Positions 51,301 to 59,717 of a stretch of DNA of 64,000 bases are shown one piece after another; the first letter of the stretch is position 1, and each line of letters begins with the position of its first letter. This DNA comes from Enoplosus armatus (Eukaryota > Chordata > Actinopteri > Centrarchiformes > Enoplosidae): positions 24,181,001 through 24,245,000 of the forward strand of contig NC_092186.1 of assembly GCF_043641665.1 (NCBI RefSeq), in the 5' to 3' direction. Both the position numbers and the translations under genes were made by a program. Under the pieces are notes generated by a model, which was not told the origin of the DNA, did no database searches, and was given only the letters and a program-made list of their open reading frames with translations.

Positions 51301-54300
51301 AACTACCACAACTGCAGCCACCGCCGCTCCAGCTGTAACCACCTCAGCTATAACTACCACTACTCCAGCTCCAACTACAACACCCGTTACCACCACAACT
51401 CCAACTATAACCACCACAACTCCAGCTCCAACTACAACACCTGCAACCACCACCGCTCAGGCTGTAACCACCACAACTACAGTCACCACTACTCCAGCTC
51501 CAACTACAACACCTGTAACCACCCCAACTCCGGCTCGAACTACAACACCTGCAGCCACCACAACTCCAGCTCCAAGTACAACACCTTTTGCCACCACAAC
51601 TCCAGATCCAACTACAACACCTGCAACCACCCCAAGTCCGGCTCCAACTACAACACCTGCAGCCACCACAGCTCCAACTACAACACCTGCAGCCACCACA
51701 GCTACAACTACAACACCTGCAGCCACCACAACTCCAACTCCAAGTACAACACCTTTAGCCACCACTACTTCACCTGTAACCACCCCAACTCCGTTTCCAA
51801 CTACAACACCTGCAACCACCCCAACTCTCGCTCCAACTACAACACCTGCAGCCACCACACCTCCAACTACAACACCTGCAGCCACCACAACTCCAGCTCC
51901 AACTACAACACCTGCAGCCACCACAACTCCAGCTCCAACTACAACACCTGCAACCACCCCAACTCCAACTACAACATCTGCTGCCCCCACAATTTCACCT
52001 GTTACCACCACAACTGCAACCACCCGAACTCCAGCTCCAACTACAACACCTGCAGTCACCACAGCTCCGGCTCCAACTACAACAACTGCAGTCACCACAG
52101 CTCCGGCTCCAACTACAACACCTGCAACCACCCCAAGTCTGGCTCCAACTACAACACCTGCAGCCACCAAGGCTCCAACTACAACACCTGCAGCCAACAC
52201 AACTCCAGCTCCAACTACAACACCTGCAGCCACCACAGCTCCAACTACAACACCTGCAGCCACCCCAACTCCAGCTCCAACTACAACACCTGCAGCCACC
52301 ACCGCTCCAGCTGTAACCACCACAACTACAGTCACCACTATTCCAGCTCCAACTACAACACCTGCAACCACCCCAACTCCGGCTCCAACTACAACACCTG
52401 CAGCCACCACGGCTCCAACTACAACACCTGCAGCCACCACAACTCCAGCTCCAAGTACAACACCTTTAGCCACCACAACTTCACCTGTAACCACCCCAAC
52501 TCCGTTTCCAACTACAACACCTGCAGCCACCACAGCTCCAACTACAACACCTGCAACCACCCCAACTCCGGCTCCAACTACAACATCTGCAGCCTCCACA
52601 GCTCCAACTACAACACCTGCAGCCCCCACAACTTCACCTGTAACCACCCCAACTCCGTTTCCAACTACAACACCTGCAGCCACCACAACTCCAGCTCCAA
52701 GTACAACACCTTTAGCCACCACAACTTCACCTGTAACCACCACAACTGCAACCACCCCAACTCCAGCTCCAACTACAACACCTGCAGTCACCACTACTCC
52801 AGCTCCTACTACAACACCTGCAGCCACCACAACTCCAACTTTAACCACCACAACTCCAGCTCCAACTACAACACCTGCAGCCACTACAAATCCAACTCTA
52901 ACTACCACACCTGCAGCCACCACAGCTACAACTGTAACAACCACACCTGCAGCCACCACAGCTCCGACTATAACTACCACAACTCCAGCTGTAACTATCA
53001 CAGCTGCAGCCACCACAACTACAACTGTAATTACCACACCTCCGACTATAACTACCACAACTGCAGCCGCCACAACCCCAGCTCCAACCACAACAACTGC
53101 GGCCACCACAACTCCAACTATAACTACTACGACTGTAGCCACCACAACTCCGGCTGTAACCACCAAAACTACAGCCACCGCTACTCTAGCTCCAAGTACA
53201 ACTGTGGCTCCCACATCTGCCACACCCCCAATGATCACAACTACACAAGAAACAACAAGTCAAGGTATGTGATTTTTTTCTCTTTTTTTTGCCTTTTTAT
53301 TCCCTTCTTTTAGTTGTAATGCAGGGGTTTTCTTTAGTACGTTTCAACTATACGTAGCTGAAAACAATAAGTCAAGGGTTAAGGTCACTCAAACCAAGAA
53401 CCTTCACACAATACATTTTGACCCCAAGTGTAGCTTTACCCTTTTGATAGGTCACAAATTTACACTGGAACTAATGTCAATTGATGTGAGAAATTAGATT
53501 CAAAACATTCAAATGTATAATAGCCATAAGCATTCATTTTAGGGAGTTCAAATACATTTATATAGCCTGGCATCGCCAGACCCATTTGTAAATGCAAATT
53601 AGTTTGGAACCTCTCAGCTCATTTTCGATTTCCATTATCAACGGGTGCAGACCAAAATGCCTCTGGACGCTACAACCAATCAGAGCAACAAAACGTGTGA
53701 CATAGCAGTTGGCTGCTAGGCTAGGTTCCAACATCCAATTCATATGGCTTCTAGTTCAACATAACACATGGCCTGACACGATTTAGAAGCCAACATTTAT
53801 CATTTGTACGTAACGTGAACTACCGTCCGCTTTGTTTAATACTGACGCGATAGCAGATTCAGAATGTTCCACATCAGCTACAGCCACCTTAGTTGTTTAC
53901 AAAAATGCCTCAACGACAATTAAACCTGCCCCATATATGATAAACGGTTGTGATTGGCCCAACCTGAAACAGGCTGGATGGAAATCTGTCTGAAGAGGAG
54001 GTGGGCCAGAACGGGAATGGGCCGGATGCATCTGCCAGAGCAAATAAAGCATGAGCTTGCAGATTCGTCTGGTTCTCAGGCTAACATTTATATTGTTTGG
54101 TTCAACACTGTAAAATATGTATGAGGAAAATTTTCCTCCAAGTGTATTAAATAGCCAAAGACTAAAGCACACAATTCTGGTTATACATAGACAGATATCT
54201 ATGTAGGTAGGAGATGCTATAAAAAAAGGTACTTTAGGCTTTACGACACTGGAATTCTCGAGGTCATAGAAAAGTGAATCTCGATGAATTGTTCTGGGCT

Positions 54301-54799
54301 CCTGAATCATCCTAAATGTTGTTTACAATTAACTGACCCCAAGTCTAGCCAAAAGAGATGATCAATGATTCACAGCATATAGCCTTAAAGGCTAACCTAA
54401 AAGCAAATATTTCTCATTTGTCTTCTTTCTTATTATTTTTTTTTAATTCATTTCCACATGTAATGTTTTCTTTGAATCCCTACAGGCTTGGTATCACTGG
54501 CACATCTACAGATGAAGATTACTTCCTATGGAGAGGTTAGCAATGGAACCATCATTGAAGAAGTTAAACAGGTATGTAAAACACAGTGTGTAAAACAGTT
54601 TTGTGAGGCTCTTCTAGCTAACGCTATGTATGATAATGCATACACCGATATAAAGGGTGGGTTGAAGGGAATGAGATGACCTTCTGATGTTTATTCTCTG
54701 TGTTTTCTCTCCATTTAGTTTTTAGAAGGGCAGCTCCCGAATGGAACAGTCCAAGCCGTCACCGTGACAAAAATTCAAAGGGTTAGAGTTGCCCCATAG
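18331..54799 (+). CDS. Giant secreted Thr/Pro/Ala-rich mucin-like protein, interrupted by a LINE
   Basis: Exons: 18331-18394, 19505-53264 (with a LINE at 43231-46906), 54486-54571 and 54719-54799. Exon 1 begins with the ATG at 18331 and encodes a signal peptide ([20 protein letters not shown]), ending in phase 1. The giant exon starts after CTACAG and continues in frame. It is open for about 7,900 codons to a stop inside the LINE, and the downstream ~2,100 codons are open in the matching frame. The product is about half Thr, then Ala and Pro, with little Ser and almost no Cys: a dense O-glycosylation target like mucin PTS domains. No VWD, trefoil or transmembrane segment is seen. The last two exons give a 54-residue hydrophilic tail with two NGT sequons. 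Without the LINE the CDS would be 10,105 codons; with it the frame ends after ~7,941 aa. No known family member can be named. A function in mucus or egg/skin coats is inference only. Confidence 0.75.
18395..19504 (+). other. Intron 1 of the mucin-like gene
   Basis: The intron runs from GTTGGT to an acceptor CTACAG at 19499-19504, preceded by TTTAAC (possible branch point) and a short TTTTCCT tract. An in-frame TAA at 19477-19479 shows that the open repeat frame cannot extend much further left, fixing the exon boundary within about 25 bp. Nothing else coding is visible. Confidence 0.65.
25921..28854 (+). repeat. Two tandem copies of a 1,467-bp (489-codon) block
   Basis: Bases 25921-27387 and 27388-28854 repeat with a 1,467-bp period. 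Reverse-frame translations over 224 and 93 codons (for example 26190-26861 against 27657-28328) are identical, so the copies are nearly or fully identical over long stretches. The length is an exact multiple of three. Confidence 0.9.
33020..36026 (+). repeat. Two tandem copies of a 1,503-bp (501-codon) block
   Basis: Landmarks at 33021 and 34524 (a rare Cys codon plus flanks) start stretches that match over at least 618 bp, including an identical 205-residue off-frame translation. Smaller 237-bp (79-codon) doublets are nested inside: GCCACCGCC landmarks at 33712 and 33949, and the same period at 23881 and 24118. Confidence 0.85.
43376..43540. repeat. 63-bp tandem repeat in the LINE 3'UTR
   Basis: The landmark ATACACATTTACAG occurs at about 43381, 43444 and 43507, giving a 63-bp period with about 2.6 copies. 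It lies between the ORF stop and the element's 3' end. Open frames with repeated [17 protein letters not shown] translations are artefacts of this repeat. Confidence 0.85.
43703..46771 (-). CDS. LINE ORF: APE endonuclease plus reverse transcriptase
   Basis: The frame is 1,022 codons, uninterrupted. Residues ~100-310 form an APE-type endonuclease: GNVRSLANK (~104-112), TETWLH (135-140), SGDFNH (~256-261) and [10 protein letters not shown] (~305-314) carry the usual catalytic Asn, Glu, Asp and Asp/His. A basic and then Pro-rich linker follows. The reverse transcriptase occupies roughly residues 560-860: [22 protein letters not shown], the motif [21 protein letters not shown] and motif C FSDDSAIV. 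Motif C has FSDD where FADD is usual; both catalytic Asp remain. A C-terminal segment ending in IRLFNSSL completes the protein. The enzyme nicks target DNA and primes reverse transcription of the element's RNA. No domain is missing and no stop interrupts it, so it may be active or recently so. Confidence 0.92.
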   Translation of the reverse strand: MPSSNMLVERVLVLFFTLELLSFKHRTVAQQLLGRFVYSGDQLIALKPAGLETRSSEIPAEIWRKTRRGCRGGTKRRGKRGGSRQQRFMEKRRYKPCLPSLVMGNVRSLANKMDELTALARSQREYRECSLMCFTETWLHQDIPDDNVSIDGFQTVRADRDCTGSGKRKGGGLAVLVNNRWCNPSHITIKDSVCCPDIELLAVGLRPYYLPREFSHAIVVTVYIPPSANPKSACDVIHSAIARLQTQHPNALIAISGDFNHVTMARTLPTFTQYVSCPTREERTLDLLYANVKDAYSSSPLPPLGRSDHNLVHLNPCYVPLVKSQPATTRTVRRWSEEAYETLQGCFEVTDWQALCEPHGEDIDGLTECITDYINFCVDSTVPARTVHCYSNNKPWVTKDIKAILNKKKRAFRAGNRDEVRTIQGELKVKIREAKEKYRRKLEWKLQQNNTREVWSGMRTITGYRPSNNRGAEGSVDRANELNLFFNRFDSVGPAQPPHDSSAVCLQPSPIPLPPPPPAPHSPPPPCESFPHTSSPSPQADGTLQPDDTTPPPPVTSTVCFTADHVRRQLRRLHSSKAAGPDGVSPRVLKACAPQLCGVLHHVFNMSLSLQRVPVLWKTSCLVPVPKTPRPSGSKDYRPVALTSHIMKTLERLVLEQLRPLVKTHLDPLQFAYQPRLGVEDAIIYLLNRVYAHLDKPASTVRVMFFDFSSAFNTIRPALLGEKLTEMQVDAPLVSWIVNYLTGRPQYVRLQHCVSDRVVSNTGAPQGTVLSPFLFTVYTTDFSYCTETCHLQKFSDDSAIVGCISKGDEEEYRAAVDNFVTWCEQNHLQLNVTKTKELTVDLRRTKAPMTPVSIQGASVDIVEDYKYLGVHIDNKLDWVKNTNALYRKGQSRLYFLRRLRSFNICRTMLRMFYESVVASAILYAVACWGSRLRVADSNRLNKLIRKASDVVGVQLDSLTVVSERRMLSKLRGILNNVSHPLHDVLVGHKSTFSGRLIAPKCTTERHRKSFLPVAIRLFNSSL
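46907..53264 (+). repeat. Thr/Pro/Ala-coding tandem repeat array, 3' part
   Basis: This is the continuation of the mucin repeat exon past the LINE, open in the frame that matches the 5' part once the LINE is skipped. Blocks include an 846-bp (282-codon) higher-order doublet: the rare [10 protein letters not shown] block occurs at about 49711 and 50557. Toward the 3' end (from ~52850) units diverge into non-uniform sequence ([20 protein letters not shown]). The exon ends CAAG|GTATGT at 53264/53265 in phase 1, matching the next exon's acceptor. Confidence 0.9.
53265..54485 (+). other. Intron 2 of the mucin-like gene
   Basis: The intron begins with a strong GTATGTG donor followed by a T-rich stretch and ends at CCCTACAG (54478-54485). 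It is unique sequence apart from a transposon-like repeat at about 53563-54083. Nothing coding is evident. Confidence 0.7.
53563..54083. mobile_element. Non-autonomous DNA-transposon-like repeat
   Basis: TAGCCTGGCATCGCCAGACC at the left, and at the right TCGTCTGGTTCTCAGGCTA, which in reverse reads TAGCCTGAGAACCAGACGA, form imperfect inverted ends about 520 bp apart. The interior has no coding capacity. Such TAGCCTG...CCAGAC ends are familiar from dispersed fish repeats, but I cannot name the family. Confidence 0.5.
54486..54571 (+). CDS. Mucin-like gene exon 3
   Basis: The acceptor CTACAG precedes GCTTGG. With the phase-1 base from the repeat exon it reads [20 protein letters not shown] and on through GTIIEEVKQ, ending CAG|GTATGT in phase 0. 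Unlike the repeats it has normal amino-acid composition, with hydrophobic spacing ([20 protein letters not shown]) that resembles a beta-strand/helix pair. The similarity to half of a SEA-type fold is too weak to call. Confidence 0.65.
54719..54799 (+). CDS. Mucin-like gene exon 4 (C-terminus)
   Basis: After the acceptor CATTTAG it reads [20 protein letters not shown] and ends RVRVAP at a TAG (54797-54799). Phase 0 entry matches exon 3. There is no transmembrane or GPI-like tail and no Cys, so the C-terminus predicts a soluble secreted protein. It contains an NGT glycosylation sequon, a second being in exon 3. Confidence 0.65.
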   Translation, partial: FLEGQLPNGTVQAVTVTKIQRVRVAP

Positions 54800-56018
54800 A
54801 AGCTTCATGTGGACAGAAATAGTCAAAAGTGAATGTATACAGACAGCAATTCAACGTTGTGCTGGTGGTGACACAATGTGAAGGGACAGTTCACCTCCAT
54901 CGTTTCATCATATCTGGAAAGAGATGTTTCTTTTGAGTTTCTGACAGTTGGAGCACAACACATCAAATGGCATTGTACTCGACTGTGGTGATCTACAACC
55001 AATAGCTCATTTTGCCAAATTAAATGTAAAACAAACCTCTTTACAAGTCAACATTAAGACCATTTTTGCGTTCTATAATCCCTGAACAATATATTCATTA
55101 CTACACTGTTGGCTGTATTTCCCAGGGATGTGAATAGAGGAGATGTGCATTTGGCTCAAGTGTCAAATTATTTGCAGAGTACCAAGAAATCTGATCCGTC
55201 AAAGAGGTTTTTAAGAGGCGTCCGTAATTCCCATGCTTTGTAACTGGAGGAGCAGCTGCCATGCTGACGAGCCTGGTAACCAGACAACTATTTAAGTGTT
55301 TCTTGCGCACTCCTCCCTTTCATTGTACGTAAATGAGGAAACGTTTCACTCAAAACACTTGCAACGATAACCTCAGTGAGAGCTTCATACCAAGTGTATG
55401 ACAATTGTATCCCAAATCAGGGGAATGTCAAGTATTACTGACAAAATGCACAGTAATGTCCGCTGGATGTGAATCTGTTTTGTCTTGTGCCGTCAAGAAT
55501 TGATTTATTAAGCTTATAGAATGTGTCTGTCCAATGAATTGAAAAACCAGAATATGGAAGCACTGCTTGTTTGTTGCGTGGGTGGTGCTGTGCTATAAAC
55601 AACACCTTGAAATATTTCAGCACGGACAAGGACATTCTGTGTGAAGGTTAACTTTTTTTGTTAAATAGTTTCTATCACATGGGCTTGAGGTATGTTTGTG
55701 TTTAGTTTTGGCTGTTTGCCCTCTGTTTCAGTCTCAAGGTAAACTTGCCTCTCCTGGTATTGAGTTTACTAGGTGTGGAATAGAGTGATTTCTTATTCTA
55801 CTCTAAGTGTTTCATTTTTTTTGTACTGAACAAAAAACAGTTATGTGTGACATTTTGTTTGCAGCCACAATCACTTTCACTTACTATATGACCATTTCTG
55901 CACTGTCATGGCCAAACCACTATAGACCTTCTGGTTTTGCTTAGATTTAACAATAGATTTATAACACAAGATTTGCAGTTATGTTATTTTATGTTGTATT
56001 ATGCCCATTTGAAAGATG
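54800..56018 (+). other. Probable 3'UTR of the mucin-like gene
   Basis: About 1.2 kb without any long open frame follows the TAG and ends at an AATAAA (56019-56024). Its composition is AT-rich and unique. Confidence 0.5.
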
Positions 56019-56024
56019 AATAAA
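56019..56024 (+). terminator. Candidate poly(A) signal of the mucin-like gene
   Basis: AATAAA lies about 1.2 kb past the stop codon, followed within 50 bp by T/TG-rich sequence (TGTAGTTG, TTTGTCTTTTTTTT), as expected for cleavage and polyadenylation. Confidence 0.55.
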
Positions 56025-56095
56025 GAGACATATGTAGTTGAAGTGCCCTTCTTTGTCTTTTTTTTATTTTCTTTAATTAATCCTTTGAAAGAAAC

Positions 56096-56101
56096 TTTAT
56101 T
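56096..56101 (-). terminator. Candidate poly(A) signal of HECT gene copy 2
   Basis: TTTATT on the plus strand is AATAAA in HECT sense, about 680 bases past the HECT stop (56781). A second such hexamer lies at 56063-56068. They face the mucin-gene signal less than 100 bp away. Confidence 0.4.
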
Positions 56102-56780
56102 CAACATTAATTTGAAAGCAAATAGAATTATATTAATACATTCATTGTTGTGATCTGCTTTAAAACACTATGTGAAAATACAAAAAAAGGTTAATATCAA
56201 GTGAAAATTAATTGTGTAAAACATTTCTTCGATATATCAAATTATAAATATCAAATATCAAATTTGATCGATTGATTGAAGATTTCAAAAAGAGGCAGTC
56301 TGAAAGTGAATGTGTGCTGGAGGTGCATGGAAGCTGTATCTACAGTATATTGGAATCATTATTAAAATATTAAAACAAAACATGAATGACAATCTTAACT
56401 TGAGGAATTCATCTACAGAATGTCAACACAGTTCATCATATCTGATCTACGAACTCCTAACATTTGTTATGGTCACAATCACAAGTACCATTACTTCCCG
56501 CTCTTCTAAAAGACATTCTCGTTCCCATGACGTGAACAATAATCATACACAGTAATCACAGTATGTGCACAGCTGCTATGATACACCCGACTCTGAATGA
56601 ATGAAGCTTTAAACAATACAAACATTGGTCTAGGCTCCCTCATCAGTTCACATGCGTTTTAGTGACTAATGCAACAAACTGCTCACAGACCAGCACCGAT
56701 ACCTTTGGATTTCTTCTCAGTCACATTGTTCATATCCAGCCGAAACATCTGAGCTCCACAAAGTCGGCTTCAGCAGGACG

Positions 56781-58176
56781 TCAAGCATCCCCTTCGTGAA
56801 CTTGTCTGCAGTTGTCCACTCCATCTGCCTCAGTCTGCAAACGCGTGAAGCCGAGGGCCTCATGCACGGCTCTGCTCAGCAGCGCCAACAGGGGTGTAGA
56901 CAGGTCTGCAGACAGGCCTGCAGCCGCTGCCACTCCCCTCGGCAGGAAGAGCTCCAGAGCGCAGGTGGAGGCGTAGGGCAGACGAACACCTGACATGCTC
57001 GCATCCTGGAAGATGAATTCAAGTTGAGTGAAATGTGACATGAAGATTTATCTCAAGACAGAAGGAAACATATGGAAGTAATAGTGTTCTAAGCAACTGA
57101 ATGCATAATTGTAAACCCAAAAACACTTCCTGTTTAATAATTCCATTGAATTTATAGCATTAAGAACATTTTACTTTTAAAAAAACATATCTGAATTCAT
57201 GTGGTTTGAATTCACCTCTTTGAAATTCCAGTCGGTCGGTTTCAAAAACTTCTCGCAAGGATCTCTCACTTGGATCATTGACTAACAAAGCGTAACCTGA
57301 TTGGAAAGAGGTCTGACTCCAATCATGTTCAACTGCTTAATTGGTAGCCCCGATGTTCAAGTTGGAATTCTTAATCTTGAATTTTGCTCTCTGAATTTAA
57401 CCATTTTAAACTATCTGATGTTTTTTTTTTTATATTAAACACTTAAATGATTGAACCTGAAAAAAAATAAAGTAACCCAAAATGACCTAATAAATGACAG
57501 ATAGATGGCTTTCAGCAAAACAATGCTATAAATTCAAAGTTATTATTAAATACCGAGTCATGTGAACAGTTGTGATTTTCAGAATCCCCTTAGCACTGGT
57601 CTCCACCGAGATTTCTGTGTAACATGAAGAGGGAATTATTTTCATATCACCTGGATCTGATAGACAGATACTAACCTGGGAGTAAAAACGCAGCGAGATC
57701 AATCTGGGGAACCCGAGAGGAGGCAGATGATCAGCTCCTGTGATGAAGGCAAGGAGGTCCTCAAAGGAAAAATCGGCTTGACCATCTGATTGCGCACAAG
57801 GACAAAGTTTAGTTTAACTGGTCTCATAGTGAACCCTGAAACACTTCAAAACTTCTTCTATCAGTCCCTGGTACAAGAACCACAAGACTCTTTATATTCC
57901 CTTCTTACCGCTGACCAAGGTGAGGACTGTGTCCCAGTGTCCAGCCGTTGCCTCCTCTGCTGCCCTCGGCTGGGTGTCTGGAGGGCTGTAGCAGACGGTG
58001 AAAAGGTGTTTGAACTCTTCCAGGGTCAGAGGCTGCCGCTGTGCGCCCGTCATCACTGGCACAAACACCTCCCAGTGGGACTGTACCGTATCCCACAATC
58101 CACCACAGCTGTTCAGCCCCTCTGTGAACTGAGAGATCATACTGGCCACCCTGAAGGACAGCAGAGGGACGGCGTG

Positions 58177-58216
<40 letters not shown>

Positions 58217-59645
58217 TGTTTTGTGTGGAAACAGGGCTTAAGAATGAGATAGCACTGATTGTGACTTTCACTTTTCATTAAGATACAACAGTTGATTTTC
58301 ATATAGTACATGAATATGAATACTGCACATACGGTGGAAATAAAAGAACTCGAGACAGAAGATCAGAGGGCAGCAAGTTGTCAAATAAAATAAGTTAAAA
58401 ACAACAAACCCAACAAGTGTGTGAATGCATGCGTCTGTGGGAACGCGTGTGTGTCCTACCTGTGGTAGATGTAATGTTTAACAAGGCGGATATAGACGGC
58501 TGGCATTTCATCAGAATGGGCTGAATAGATTCCAGGGATCCCACAGCTGGATACCCAGTCACACAGACTGGGAGACAGCAGCTTCACATCAGTACAACTA
58601 TGCAGCTACAAGAGGAGCAGAGGAGCCTTATTTGTGTGTGTGTTCGTGTGTGTTCATGTGTGTTCGTGTGTGTGTGTGTGTGCATGCTTAATGGTGTGTA
58701 TGTGCATTGCACTGCACAGGTGCATCTTTGCCCATTTGATAGCCGACAGTTGAGAAGCGACAGAAATTGTATGAGGGAGCTTTCTGCCAGAAAGCATATG
58801 GTTGAAGTTGTGAAAGAGTTTGGTTAGGTAGTAGTTCAACATTGACTTTTTATTTTAACCCAAGTCATGATCTTTTCCTAAACCTAACCAAGTAGTTTTT
58901 TTTGTCTAAACCAAACCAAACTGCAACTGCAAACTTAAAATAATAAAAAATAATAAGAACTGAGTCTAAAAATAATAAGGCACAATTGTCATAATTGACC
59001 TCACAAAGGAATTGAATCTTAATCTCCTGGATGAGACTCCTCTGCTTGACCCATTTCTCCACCACGACCTTCTCCCTTCATAGACTTTGTTGCTTTTTAT
59101 GCTACGTCACCTGGCCGCTTAAGCACTTTCTGGCAGAAAGGCTTCCTTAAGGCTTTCTGGCAGGAAACTGCAAGGGCAAACTTCTCCCATGTACACAGAA
59201 AACAAGGGCGAGTGAGAGCAAAATGACATGCAACAAAAGGTCAGCAGCCGGAGGCAAACCGGTTTAGCAAATCCATTTGTGGTCAGTTTCTCTCTACTGA
59301 GGTGGAACAGTATAAATTATGCATCACTGACGCATACACATAAACACTGGACTGATTGATTCACCATTTAAAAAAAAAAAGGCACAGAGAAAAAGAAAAT
59401 CTTATTCACGTTGCATCCTAGAAATTTGGGAACATAACCATGTTGTTGAGTAATTTTGTTTCCTGTATGTGGGATTGTATTGTGTGGAAGTTTTTATTTG
59501 ATAGCTTAAAGTTGTGTTTTATAGTATACTAGAATCACTAACTATCTTTAATGATACACAGCAGAGTGCAGCACATCACGATTGGTCATAGCAATCTAAA
59601 GTCGTTATTTTCAATGCCATCAGTTTGAAGTGCAGGTGTGTGAGG

Positions 59646-59717
<72 letters not shown>

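Noticed and set aside
19505..53264. Antifreeze glycoprotein gene (Ala-Ala-Thr polyprotein)
   Set aside because: AAT triplets occur, but there is no strict three-residue period and no repeated cleavage spacers, and Pro and Thr-Thr-Thr blocks dominate. The pattern is mucin-like.
19505..53264. CRISPR array or other regular direct-repeat system
   Set aside because: The repeats are contiguous, codon-based and lack unique spacers, and the sequence is vertebrate.
58600..58827. Cys/Val-rich open frames over GT/CA runs here and at 4076-4294, 8742-9097, 13510-13767 and 59620-59877
   Set aside because: They are translations of microsatellites.
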